Notes: generated by a model from the letters alone, not told the origin. DNA of 42,443 bases from Sphaerochaetaceae bacterium (GCA_024405015.1 JAKSPE010000015.1:1-42443); one strand, 5' to 3'. Shown: positions 24,788 through 32,102, counted from the first letter of the stretch. Program-made: numbers and translations.

Positions 24788-25801
24788 TCATGCTTGAATC
24801 AACGGAAGAAGTCCGTAGAGTTCAGAAAGACTCATTTCCCGGATCTCGAATGTTCCGACCTGTGGCACATAGACGGCAGAAACCTTGGATCCATCTGCTT
24901 TCTTGTCATGTCCCATGGCCTGCTTCACTTTCTGTTCATCAAAGGCATACGAAGTCGGAAGTTCCAGCTTCTCAAGACATCGTACCAGTTTTTCTCGAAC
25001 GTCTGGCGCGCACATCGGAATCATTCCAAGCGCAACGCACTCACCGTGGTAGAGGCTTCCATCCAATAACGTACTCTCAATGCCATGGCCAAGGGTATGT
25101 CCGAAATTCAGGACCTTTCGCAGGCCCATCTCCTTCTCATCTTTCTCCACAACATTCTTTTTGCAAAGCAGTGATTTCTCAATCACAAGGTCTATCTGCT
25201 CGAATGGATCATGCTTCAAAAACAGATCAAATAGTTCTGGATCGAAGGTTGCAGACATCTTCAGGGCCTCGGAAAGACCATTTGAAATCTGTCTTTTTGG
25301 AAGTGTTGCGAAAACCTCAGGATCAATAAGGACTTTCTTAGGCTGATGGAAGGCTCCGACAATGTTCTTCACACTGTCCAGATTGACAGCGGTCTTTCCG
25401 CCGATAGAGGAATCCACCTGGGAAAGCACGGTCGTCGGGATATTGTAGAAATCGATTCCCCTCATGTAGCTGGCAGATGCGAAACCGGCAAGGTCTCCAA
25501 CGACACCGCCGCCAACAGCAACCACGCAGTCCTTTCGGGAGAAGTTGTGCTCCATCATGCAGACCAGGACCTTCTCAAAGGTCTTGAGGGTCTTGCTCTC
25601 CTCACCGCTTGGGAAGACGAAGCTGAAACCCTGCTTGCACTGGGAGAGCACGGTCTGCACATACTGTGACGGGACACCGGAATCGGAGACGACTAGAACC
25701 TTTCGGTTCAGATTCAACTCCTCAGCCGCCCTGGAGAGCACTCCACGGGAAATGACGATATCGTAGCTGTCAGGTCCAAGTTCCACTCTGATTGTGCTCA
25801 T
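24788..25801 (-). CDS. aroB: 3-dehydroquinate synthase
   Basis: This 337-residue NAD- and metal-dependent enzyme cyclises DAHP. The NAD loop SGEESKTL lies near 65-72, GGGVVGDLAGF at 97-107, DSSIGGKT at 130-137 and a metal ligand motif GHTLGHGIE near 234-242. The ATG at 25801 (MSTIRV) has GGAGG 4 bases upstream and is better than the longer frame from 25816, which overlaps the pheA end. The start lies 11 bases after the pheA stop. Confidence 0.95.
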   Translation of the reverse strand: MSTIRVELGPDSYDIVISRGVLSRAAEELNLNRKVLVVSDSGVPSQYVQTVLSQCKQGFSFVFPSGEESKTLKTFEKVLVCMMEHNFSRKDCVVAVGGGVVGDLAGFASASYMRGIDFYNIPTTVLSQVDSSIGGKTAVNLDSVKNIVGAFHQPKKVLIDPEVFATLPKRQISNGLSEALKMSATFDPELFDLFLKHDPFEQIDLVIEKSLLCKKNVVEKDEKEMGLRKVLNFGHTLGHGIESTLLDGSLYHGECVALGMIPMCAPDVREKLVRCLEKLELPTSYAFDEQKVKQAMGHDKKADGSKVSAVYVPQVGTFEIREMSLSELYGLLPLIQA

Positions 25802-25812
25802 AGTCCCTCCCC

Positions 25813-26907
25813 TCAAATGTTCTTCTCGCCACTGTAGTGGCCAAGGATCTTGACCTCCTCACAGCTTTCCTTCAGGGAAGCCATGAGTTTGTCACCGTTT
25901 TCGGAGAAAAGCGATCCCTCACCTTCGACATAGAAGTAATACTGCCATGGGATGTCCTTGATCGGACGGCTTCTGAGAGAGCGCAGGTTAAAGCCTGCAT
26001 CACCGAAGGCCTTGACTGCAGTGGCAAGAGAACCAGGGATGTTCTTGACGGTGAACATGAGCTGGAACACGCATTTGTCCTGCGCCTTGAAATCCTTGTT
26101 CATAATGGTGGAGAACACAGCGAATCTGGTTGTGTTCATCGCATTCTGGTTAATGGCCGGATCCAGAACCTCAAGGCCATAGAGTTCGGCCGAATCAGTG
26201 CTTCCGATGGCAGCAACACTCTTGTCGTTTGCATTTGCAACCTCACGGGCTGCAATGGCGGTGTTGACGGCGGAAACGGCCTCGAGCTTGTGCTTCTGGA
26301 TGAACTCCATGCACTGGTCAATGGCCTGCTGGTGACTGACGACCTTTTTGACGTCCGACAGCTTGGCACCCTTCACACCCAAAAGAGCCTGGGAAATCAG
26401 AAGGTTGTACATGCCGTTCACATGAAGCGGACCTTTGTGCATCAGGTCAAAAACCTGGCTGACGTCTCCAGCGAAGCTGTTTTCAACAGGAAGAACAGCA
26501 AAGTCGCATTCGCCTTTGATGACAGCGTCGTAGGCATCGGCGAAGCTTGGATAGGAAATGATGTTTCCGCCAGGGAAGATTCTTTTGGCGGCGATGTTCG
26601 CCCAGGCGCCTTCGATACCGCAGTATGCGACACGGCTACCCTGGACGATGAAACTCTGGTACTTCTTGGAAACGTCCATGAGATCGTGGATGAACTCCAG
26701 ATAATAGGCCTTGTAGTCAGGATTCTGGATGAGTTCAAGCTCCTTCTTCACAACTTCCTGCTCTCTAACCGGATCAAAGATCTGAAGCCCATACTGCTTC
26801 TTGTAAAGGGCTATGACCTTGGCGGCATCCATGCGCTGCTCGAACAGCTTTGCAATCTGCTGGTCAATCTCGTTGATCTTGAGTCTGTTGGTTTCCAGTT
26901 CTGTCAT
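25813..26907 (-). CDS. pheA: Bifunctional chorismate mutase / prephenate dehydratase (P-protein)
   Basis: This 364-residue enzyme directs chorismate to phenylpyruvate. An AroQ-type chorismate mutase domain (about 1-88; helical, with R-x-K-I-x-x-I-D and R-x-x-A-A-K-V) is followed by the prephenate dehydratase domain (about 93-270; VENSFAGDV and TTRF motifs). A C-terminal ACT domain (about 275-360; NIPGSLATAVKAFGDAGFNL, then LRSRP) is the usual site of phenylalanine inhibition. It is the first structural gene of the aro operon, directly behind the attenuator terminator, with AAGGA 9 bases before the ATG at 26907. Confidence 0.96.
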   Translation of the reverse strand: MTELETNRLKINEIDQQIAKLFEQRMDAAKVIALYKKQYGLQIFDPVREQEVVKKELELIQNPDYKAYYLEFIHDLMDVSKKYQSFIVQGSRVAYCGIEGAWANIAAKRIFPGGNIISYPSFADAYDAVIKGECDFAVLPVENSFAGDVSQVFDLMHKGPLHVNGMYNLLISQALLGVKGAKLSDVKKVVSHQQAIDQCMEFIQKHKLEAVSAVNTAIAAREVANANDKSVAAIGSTDSAELYGLEVLDPAINQNAMNTTRFAVFSTIMNKDFKAQDKCVFQLMFTVKNIPGSLATAVKAFGDAGFNLRSLRSRPIKDIPWQYYFYVEGEGSLFSENGDKLMASLKESCEEVKILGHYSGEKNI

Positions 26908-26925
26908 GCTTCGTTTCCTTCAACA

Positions 26926-26967
26926 ACAAAAAAGCGGTTCGACTTCCTGTAAAGAATAGAACCGCTT
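26926..26967 (-). terminator. Attenuator terminator before pheA
   Basis: On the minus strand AAGCGGTTC (26967-26959) pairs perfectly with GAACCGCTT (26940-26932) across an 18-base loop, and a run of Ts follows. It stands between the leader peptide and pheA, so it would stop the operon transcript before the first structural gene. The loop contains the partner of the antiterminator. Confidence 0.85.
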
Positions 26968-27001
26968 GTCATCTCTTTGTCTAAGCCATCTGTTCTTTAC
27001 A
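26948..27001 (-). promoter_or_regulatory. Antiterminator pairing of the Phe/Tyr attenuator
   Basis: The RNA segment at the leader stop codon (UGUAAAGAACAGA, from 27001 to 26989) is complementary in 12 of 13 positions to UCUAUUCUUUACA (26960 to 26948) in the terminator loop. A further 4-bp GCUU/AAGC pairing reaches into the terminator 5' arm. The leader-coding UUUUAC repeats can alternatively pair with GUAAAG of the first segment. This gives the three mutually exclusive pairings expected for translation-dependent attenuation. Confidence 0.7.
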
Positions 27002-27056
27002 CGCGAACTGAGTAATAGAAGTAAAAGTAAAATGAAAAACCTGATCTCATTGCCAT
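26997..27056 (-). CDS. Phe/Tyr-rich leader peptide of the aro operon
   Basis: A 19-codon frame reads MAMRSGFSFYFYFYYSVRV. Residues 7-15 are F-S-F-Y-F-Y-F-Y-Y, with four TTT/TTC and four TAC/TAT codons. GGAGG lies 3 bases before the first ATG (27056) and 9 bases before the second (27050), so the second may be the used start. Stalling of a ribosome on these codons when charged tRNA-Phe or tRNA-Tyr is scarce would free the segment at the stop codon to form the antiterminator. The peptide itself probably has no other function. It is distinct from known enteric pheL/pheA leaders, which are Phe-rich only. Confidence 0.85.
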   Translation of the reverse strand: MAMRSGFSFYFYFYYSVRV

Positions 27057-27087
27057 AAACCTCCATCACCCGTAATAGCTTGGACCC

Positions 27088-27116
27088 AGTTTATATATAT
27101 AAGTGAAGTCGGTCAA
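27088..27116 (-). promoter_or_regulatory. Candidate promoter of the aro operon
   Basis: On the minus strand TTGACC (27111-27116) is followed at 17 bases by TAAACT (27088-27093) or at 15 bases by TATAAA (27090-27095), within an ATATATA run. The start point would be near 27081, about 25 bases before the leader peptide. A weak inverted pair GTATG/CATAC (about 27127-27150) lies upstream. Confidence 0.55.
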
Positions 27117-27237
27117 TAAGACTGTAGTATGTTTGTTAATATTCATACATAGATGTTATTATTATAACAGATTGATTCTTTTCCTGGTCCTTTTGTTTCG
27201 AGTAGCGCTGCGTGTTGGCGTTGTACCTTCGCTTTCG

Positions 27238-27269
27238 TTTTCGAAACTTTTCATTTGCCTTTTCGAAAC
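27238..27269. promoter_or_regulatory. Repeated TTTTCGAAAC operator-like site
   Basis: TTTTCGAAAC occurs at 27238-27247 and 27260-27269, 22 bases apart (about two helical turns). Each copy holds the palindrome TTTCGAAA. The second copy overlaps the -35 region and spacer of the phosphohexomutase promoter. TTCG/TTTCG elements are common in operators of DeoR-family repressors such as GlpR, and a DeoR-family gene is the second gene of this transcript, so self-repression is likely (inference). Confidence 0.5.
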
Positions 27270-27283
27270 CAAGACACTATAAT
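27255..27283 (+). promoter_or_regulatory. Promoter of the phosphohexomutase-deoR operon
   Basis: TTGCCT (27255-27260) and a perfect TATAAT (27278-27283) have 17-base spacing. Predicted start near 27290; a GAGAGGAA ribosome site and the ATG at 27304 follow. Confidence 0.7.
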
Positions 27284-27303
27284 CGGACGCGGAGAGGAAA
27301 CAT

Positions 27304-28836
27304 ATGGAAAACCTAGTACTTAGCATGTTCAAGACATACGACATTCGAACCAAGCAGGAGAATCTTGACGACTGCCTGAAAAACAGACTTTACAACGCAC
27401 TTGCCGTCTACTACAGAGACATTGTAAAAGCAAAGTCCATCGTCATCGGAAGAGACACCAGACTCTATGTCCCAGAGATTGCACAGGGCCTCGCACAGGC
27501 CATGTCACAGGCTGGTCTGCAGGTCTATCTGAATCCACTTCCAATCTCGACCTGTCAGTTCTACTTCACCTGCATGCAGCACAGAGACAGTGCCGGTATC
27601 ATGGTCACCGCTTCACATAACCCAAAAGAGTATGTGGGAATGAAGCTCATGGCTCCACAGTTGCAGCCGATTGCTTTCCAGTATGGACCAGAGGGCGGCA
27701 TTGCCAAGATCAAGGAACTTTACATCAACAATAGCCAAATTGGTGAAGATAAGCACGGAAAAGTTACTGTCATCAATTATCTGGACCGTTTCATCTCCTA
27801 CAGCATGAAAATCGCTGGAGTCAAGGACAGAGACCTTGCAGGACTGAAGATCATGCTTGAGTTCCTCAATGGTTCCGCTGGTGCAGAGCTGGCACTGGCC
27901 TTCCAGAGAGCCGGCGCCGATGTGGATTTCCGCAACATCGTTCCAGACGGTTTTTTCCGAATGGGAGACCCGAACCCAATCATTGAATCCTCCATTGCTC
28001 CAGCCAGAGTCCAGATGAAAGAGGGAAACTATGACATTGGCTTCTGCTTTGACGGTGATGGTGATCGCATGGACATCATGGCAGCAAATGGCCAGCAGAT
28101 CGTCCCAGGCCTCAACATGGCAATCATCTGCGAAAAGATCAAAGATATTTACAAGGGTACCAAGAACGTCGTCTATGCAGACGTCAAGGCCATTCCGACT
28201 TCCCTTTGCGAAATCGCAAAAAAGGGCCTTGAAGTGCATATCATCAGAAACGGACACTCCTTCATCAAGGGAAAGCTTCGCGACAACTGTGACAATGGTT
28301 ATTTCGCCGCAGAAGAGGAATCCGCCCACTACTACATGAACTTCCCGTTCGACCCGGATGACCTTTCCCAGGGCTATGCAGCTGTCGAGTCCACTCTGTT
28401 CTTCGCCCTGCTCACCGCCCGTTGCTACAAGGAGAATCCGAAAGCTTACGAACGTGCATTTGAGATCCAGAACTCCATTTACCGATTCCGCGAATGGCCA
28501 CTGCACTGTGAGGCTGCTCCAGAGAGAATGCAGAGCTACATGGATGAGGTTGAGGCAAAGATGGCAAGCCTTGGCGCTGTCATCATCAAGGACATGGATG
28601 ACGGAAGCGACCTGGATGCCTGCCTGATGCGCTTCAACCTGCCAAAGAGATTCGATGCCTCCTCTTCCCTTGACGGCAAGACATGGGTACAAGTCTCTCA
28701 GAGAATCTCAAGAAGCGAAGATGCCATGTGCCGATGGGAAGTCGTCTCCAACGACCCTGACGAGTGCAAGAAATACAACGACATCGTCAGATCCATCACA
28801 GACAAATATGTCCAGGCTGGTTGGGCAAAGTACTGA
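27304..28836 (+). CDS. Phosphomannomutase/phosphoglucomutase family enzyme
   Basis: This 510-residue alpha-D-phosphohexomutase interconverts hexose 6- and 1-phosphates. The active-site serine is S104 in TASHNP (102-107), the magnesium loop DGDGDR is at 250-255, the sugar loop is EEESAHYY near 338, and a C-terminal phosphate-binding domain follows. Substrate (mannose or glucose, or both) cannot be decided from sequence. AGAGGAAACAT precedes the ATG at 27304. The gene is followed after 12 bases by a DeoR-family regulator. Confidence 0.9.
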   Translation: MENLVLSMFKTYDIRTKQENLDDCLKNRLYNALAVYYRDIVKAKSIVIGRDTRLYVPEIAQGLAQAMSQAGLQVYLNPLPISTCQFYFTCMQHRDSAGIMVTASHNPKEYVGMKLMAPQLQPIAFQYGPEGGIAKIKELYINNSQIGEDKHGKVTVINYLDRFISYSMKIAGVKDRDLAGLKIMLEFLNGSAGAELALAFQRAGADVDFRNIVPDGFFRMGDPNPIIESSIAPARVQMKEGNYDIGFCFDGDGDRMDIMAANGQQIVPGLNMAIICEKIKDIYKGTKNVVYADVKAIPTSLCEIAKKGLEVHIIRNGHSFIKGKLRDNCDNGYFAAEEESAHYYMNFPFDPDDLSQGYAAVESTLFFALLTARCYKENPKAYERAFEIQNSIYRFREWPLHCEAAPERMQSYMDEVEAKMASLGAVIIKDMDDGSDLDACLMRFNLPKRFDASSSLDGKTWVQVSQRISRSEDAMCRWEVVSNDPDECKKYNDIVRSITDKYVQAGWAKY

Positions 28837-28848
28837 TAGGAACACAAC

Positions 28849-29601
28849 ATGGATCTGAGTGAAAGACGACGTCAGATTATGGAGGTTCTTCAGGAGCGTG
28901 ACTATGTCACCGTTGAAGAGCTTTCCAAGGTGCTCAATGTCAGTGCCGTCACCATCCGAACCGACCTCACAGCCTTAGAGAAGCAGTGTCTTCTGCTCCG
29001 AACCCACGGTGGCGCCATGAAAACCGAAAAGCGCGCCACCAGGCTCATCTCCACCACCATGACGGAGTATGAGAAGGAAAAGCGCGCCATCGCAAAGGCC
29101 GCCTCCAGGTTCATCACAGAAGGCAGCACCATCATCATTGACTCCGGATCCACAACCATCCGCATGCTGGACTATGTCCAGGACAAGGGAATCACGGTTG
29201 TGACAAACTCCATTCTTGCCATCGACAAGCTCAAGGACGACGAGTCAGTAGAGCTTTTTACCCTTGGAGGCAAGATCCGTCGCGCATCCATGGCAGCCAT
29301 TGGACCTATGGCAAACGCCACCATTGCCATGGTGAATGCAGATGTCTATTTCATGGGTGCTACAGCCTACAATGCCCAGACAATCACCAGTACGAACATG
29401 ACGGAGGCAGAGCTCAAGAAGTCCATGATGCAAGCAGCTGAGAAAACGGTGTTTCTCGCAGATTCCTCCAAGTTTGGCAAAAAGGCCTTCTCCACCGTAT
29501 GTGACTGGGACAGCATCGATGTCTTTGTGACCGACCACATCGACGATTCCTTCAAAGCGTTTCTAGAGCAGAAAGGCATTGAGGTCATTCTCACAGACTG
29601 A
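28849..29601 (+). CDS. DeoR/GlpR-family transcriptional repressor
   Basis: This 250-residue regulator has the N-terminal DeoR winged helix (RRQIMEVLQERDYVTVEELS, then KVLNVSAVTIRTDL) ending in the RTHGGA signature. A sugar-phosphate-sensing DeoRC domain follows (about 75-235; IDSGST and GGKIRRASMAAIGPMA motifs). Members sense phosphorylated sugars or polyols and repress nearby catabolic or sugar genes. It is co-transcribed with the phosphohexomutase, and the TTTTCGAAAC repeat in their promoter is a plausible own operator. AGGAA precedes the ATG. Confidence 0.9.
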   Translation: MDLSERRRQIMEVLQERDYVTVEELSKVLNVSAVTIRTDLTALEKQCLLLRTHGGAMKTEKRATRLISTTMTEYEKEKRAIAKAASRFITEGSTIIIDSGSTTIRMLDYVQDKGITVVTNSILAIDKLKDDESVELFTLGGKIRRASMAAIGPMANATIAMVNADVYFMGATAYNAQTITSTNMTEAELKKSMMQAAEKTVFLADSSKFGKKAFSTVCDWDSIDVFVTDHIDDSFKAFLEQKGIEVILTD

Positions 29602-29636
29602 TTAGCAGACTCCCTTTCTCATGCAGAGTAATCCAG

Positions 29637-29676
29637 AAAAACAAAGCAGGGACCATTGCAGAAGCAACAGTCCCTG
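29637..29676 (-). terminator. Terminator after the first FKBP gene
   Basis: On the minus strand CAGGGACTGTTGC (29676-29664) and GCAATGGTCCCTG (29659-29647) form a fully paired 13-bp stem including two G-U pairs, with a 4-base loop. CTTTGTTTTTC follows. The plus-strand version has two mismatches and no T-tract, so it serves the minus strand; deoR on the other strand has no obvious terminator. Confidence 0.8.
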
Positions 29677-29702
29677 AAAAACTTGTCAATCTTATTTTCC
29701 CA

Positions 29703-30479
29703 TTACAGGATTGCGTATGTCTCAACCTCAAAAATCAGAAGTGAGTTTGGGCCCATGGAAGACATGGAGGATTCTCCATAGCCAAGAGATGGATGGATGA
29801 AGAACACATAGTGGGAACCAACTGGCATGAGCTGAACACCTTCAGAGAAACCCTCAATGACCTGTGTCAGAGGGAAACTTGCATGCTCGCCTCTAACGTA
29901 GGAACTGTCGACAACTGTTCCATCCAGAAGCATGAGCTGGTAATCGAGCTCAACGGTATCGGTGAATGTTGGGCAAGGACCGGTTCCCTGCTCGACGACA
30001 ATGTACTGGAGCCCAGACTCTGTGACGTTCACGTTTTCAAGCTTAGCATTCTCCTCCAGGAAAGCTTCTGCGACTGCGAGGTTATCAGCTGCAGCATGCT
30101 CAAGTCTGTAAAGGTAATCATCCTCATAATCTGCGATGATCTTCTCCATCTCTTCCTCTGTGTAGAGACAGGTTCCAAGCTCTGCGTCGTAGGCACCAAG
30201 CATTCCGAAATACTCCAGAGCCTCTGGATAGTAGTAATACTGGTACATGTAGAAATAGTCAGGGCCAATGAAGTAGCCAAGCGTATAGCTGAACTTCTCA
30301 AGAAGTGTTTCAGGATTCTGAAGTAAAGCTCTGTCCAACAGGGAATCAACAGGCACTGGCTCTGGAGCCGGATTATTGTCGATGACTCTTCCTGTAGAGG
30401 ACTCAACGATACTCTGTGCAAATGCGAATGTCATCACTGCACACAAGACAAACAGAATTGCGATTATTTTCTTTGTCAT
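29703..30479 (-). CDS. Secreted FKBP-type peptidyl-prolyl isomerase (paralogue 1)
   Basis: This 258-residue protein has a signal peptide (MTKKIIAILFVLCAVMTFAFA, cut before QS) and should fold proteins in the periplasm. An FKBP_N-like helical region (about 50-150) precedes an FKBP domain (about 165-258; GLQYIVVEQG, VELDYQLMLLDGTVVDSSY, QVIEGFSEGVQLMPVG and LLIFEVE). The N-terminal part has a strikingly aromatic stretch (YFYMYQYYYYPEALEYFGML) that its relative at 31373 shares. The ATG at 30479 follows GGGAGA; the longer frame from 30506 lacks a site. Own promoter and terminator make it a single-gene unit. Confidence 0.9.
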   Translation of the reverse strand: MTKKIIAILFVLCAVMTFAFAQSIVESSTGRVIDNNPAPEPVPVDSLLDRALLQNPETLLEKFSYTLGYFIGPDYFYMYQYYYYPEALEYFGMLGAYDAELGTCLYTEEEMEKIIADYEDDYLYRLEHAAADNLAVAEAFLEENAKLENVNVTESGLQYIVVEQGTGPCPTFTDTVELDYQLMLLDGTVVDSSYVRGEHASFPLTQVIEGFSEGVQLMPVGSHYVFFIHPSLGYGESSMSSMGPNSLLIFEVETYAIL

Positions 30480-30505
30480 AGGATTCTCCCTTGTTCGGTA
30501 TGCCA

Positions 30506-30534
30506 ATTCTACATGGCAGAAAGGAGCCTTTCAA
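30506..30534 (-). promoter_or_regulatory. Promoter of the first FKBP gene
   Basis: On the minus strand TTGAAA (30529-30534) and TAGAAT (30506-30511) have 17-base spacing. The start point would be near 30499, 20 bases before the ATG. The GCCTT/AAGGC pair overlaps the -35 element. Confidence 0.65.
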
Positions 30535-30583
30535 GGCTTGCAAGATAAAACTTCACAAAGGACACATACAACAGAGGACAAAA

Positions 30584-30662
30584 CACAGCGAAATAGCCTT
30601 GTTTTTTCTTTTTCCGCTGTGTTTCACAGCGAAAATCATTTTTTTCTTCGCTTTTCGCTGTG
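30584..30662. repeat. Dyad array C: two CACAGCG-N24-CGCTGTG units
   Basis: Units at 30584-30621 and 30625-30662 each begin CACAGCG and end CGCTGTG with exactly 24 bases between; the period is 41. The junction is the perfect palindrome CGCTGTG-TTT-CACAGCG. The second unit's arms extend to 11 bp (CACAGCGAAAA/TTTTCGCTGTG). It starts about 10 bases past the DUF308 gene terminator and lies upstream of the first FKBP promoter. Confidence 0.8.
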
Positions 30663-30671
30663 TCCATGACA

Positions 30672-30706
30672 TAAAAAATGGGTTGCCACATCACTGCAGC
30701 AACCCA
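30672..30706 (-). terminator. Terminator after the DUF308 gene
   Basis: On the minus strand TGGGTTGC (30706-30699) pairs with GCAACCCA (30686-30679) over a 12-base loop. TTTTTTAT follows. It closes the long glpK-to-DUF308 run of genes. Confidence 0.85.
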
Positions 30707-30730
30707 CATAGCATTCAATTTCAAATGGTA

Positions 30731-31345
30731 TCAGTTTTCGGTCTTGTCGGAAGACTCCACAACCTCAGCTTCTCCGACTTCTGCTGTAGCACCCGATGTT
30801 GCCTTGGAAGCTCGAACCTTGCCGATAATGGCACTTGCAACAAACAGGGCGCCAATGACGATGATGACAATTCCGAGGATCTTGACGATGGTCAGAAGGG
30901 CTCCTACCGGATTGCAGATCAGGATAATGGCAATCAGAAGTGTGATGACACCCTCAATCATGAAGTGGTTTCGCATGTCCTGGATTTCGAATTTCTTCCC
31001 CATTGTCGCATTCTGGAAAGAAACGACAGAAGAGAAGATGAGTCCTGCCGCAAAGATATAGACCATGACAGTGATTGCAGCCTCAAGAAAGATGGCAATC
31101 ACAATTGCAGCAGCACCGATGACAACAGATTCCAGACCCTTCACTTGCGCAAGTGTTTTTGTCGTAGAAGTGAAATTCCATCTTCGCACACCCAAAAGTG
31201 TGTACACACCGTCTGAAAGAGCGGCAAGACCTGCCACAACCATAATCAGCTTCAGAAGGGAATCCGAGTGGTTCATGATAAGCGAACCGATGATGATCGC
31301 AACAACTCCAAGGACAAGGAGTTTGATGAATTTTCTGTTATCCAT
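30731..31345 (-). CDS. DUF308 (HdeD-like) integral membrane protein
   Basis: This 204-residue protein has about six short hydrophobic helices in residues 8-180, with repeated G-rich segments (IIIGSLIM, GALFVASAIIG) as in DUF308/HdeD proteins. A charged, flexible tail rich in S, E and K follows. The family role is unclear (HdeD is linked to acid resistance in E. coli). The ATG at 31345 (MDNRKF) is preferred because GGAG lies 9 bases before it and the ATG at 31360 has none. It follows the second FKBP gene by 27 bases. Confidence 0.8.
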   Translation of the reverse strand: MDNRKFIKLLVLGVVAIIIGSLIMNHSDSLLKLIMVVAGLAALSDGVYTLLGVRRWNFTSTTKTLAQVKGLESVVIGAAAIVIAIFLEAAITVMVYIFAAGLIFSSVVSFQNATMGKKFEIQDMRNHFMIEGVITLLIAIILICNPVGALLTIVKILGIVIIVIGALFVASAIIGKVRASKATSGATAEVGEAEVVESSDKTEN

Positions 31346-31372
31346 TCTCGCAATCTCCATACAATACAGAAA

Positions 31373-32065
31373 TCACTGGCTGATCTTGTAGGTCTCGACC
31401 TCAAAGATCAGAAGAGAGTTTGGAGCGATGTTTCCGATATTTGCATCTCCATAGGCAAGATCCGGATGGATGTAGAAGATGTAGTGGGAACCGATTGGCA
31501 TAAGCTGTACACCTTCGGAGAAGCCCTTGATGACCTCATTCATGCCAAAGACGGAGTGCTCACCTCTTGCATAGGAACTGTCTGCGACGGTTCCATCGAG
31601 AAGTGTAAGCTTGTAGTCGAGCTCGACCTTGTCGGTTGCCTTTGGATAGGCACCCTTACCCTGCTTGACGACTTTGTACTGCAGACCGGACTTTGTCACG
31701 GTGATATCTTTCTCCTTTGCATTGGAAGCAAGGAAGGACTCTGCTTCTGCAAGGTTTTCCTTGGCGGCCTTTGTGAGTCTTGCCTCATAGTCAGCCTGAT
31801 ACTCAGCAATGATCTTGTCCATCTCAGCTTCTGTAAACAGAGGGTTCTGGGTACTTGCGTCATACATGCCGAGAAGTCCGAAATACTCCTGGGCTTCCGG
31901 ATAGTAATATGCCTGGTAGACATAGAAATAGTTCTGTGTGTAATAGCCAAGACAATAGCTGAACTTCTCAACCAAAGTCTTTGGCATAGTGCCATCATTT
32001 GCAGCAAATGCACAGGTAACGGCAATTGCCAGAACAAGAGCAACAGCAAGAATCTTCTTTGACAT
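31373..32065 (-). CDS. Secreted FKBP-type peptidyl-prolyl isomerase (paralogue 2)
   Basis: This 230-residue relative of the protein at 29703 has a signal peptide (MSKKILAVALVLAIAVTCAFA, cut before AND), a shorter helical FKBP_N-like region and an FKBP domain (about 125-230; GLQYKVVKQGKG, VELDYKLTLLDGTVADSSYA, GFSEGVQLMPIGSHYIFYIH). It shares the aromatic YFYVYQAYYYPEAQEYFGLL stretch with paralogue 1. AGGAG lies 7 bases before the ATG at 32065. It is part of the def-fmt side of the long operon, unlike paralogue 1. Confidence 0.9.
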   Translation of the reverse strand: MSKKILAVALVLAIAVTCAFAANDGTMPKTLVEKFSYCLGYYTQNYFYVYQAYYYPEAQEYFGLLGMYDASTQNPLFTEAEMDKIIAEYQADYEARLTKAAKENLAEAESFLASNAKEKDITVTKSGLQYKVVKQGKGAYPKATDKVELDYKLTLLDGTVADSSYARGEHSVFGMNEVIKGFSEGVQLMPIGSHYIFYIHPDLAYGDANIGNIAPNSLLIFEVETYKISQ

Positions 32066-32102
32066 GGAAATCTCCTATATCACTAAATTTACATCCATCA
32101 AA

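Noticed and set aside
25837..26952. A 371-codon open frame on the plus strand
   Set aside because: It is antisense to pheA, whose three domains are all intact on the minus strand.
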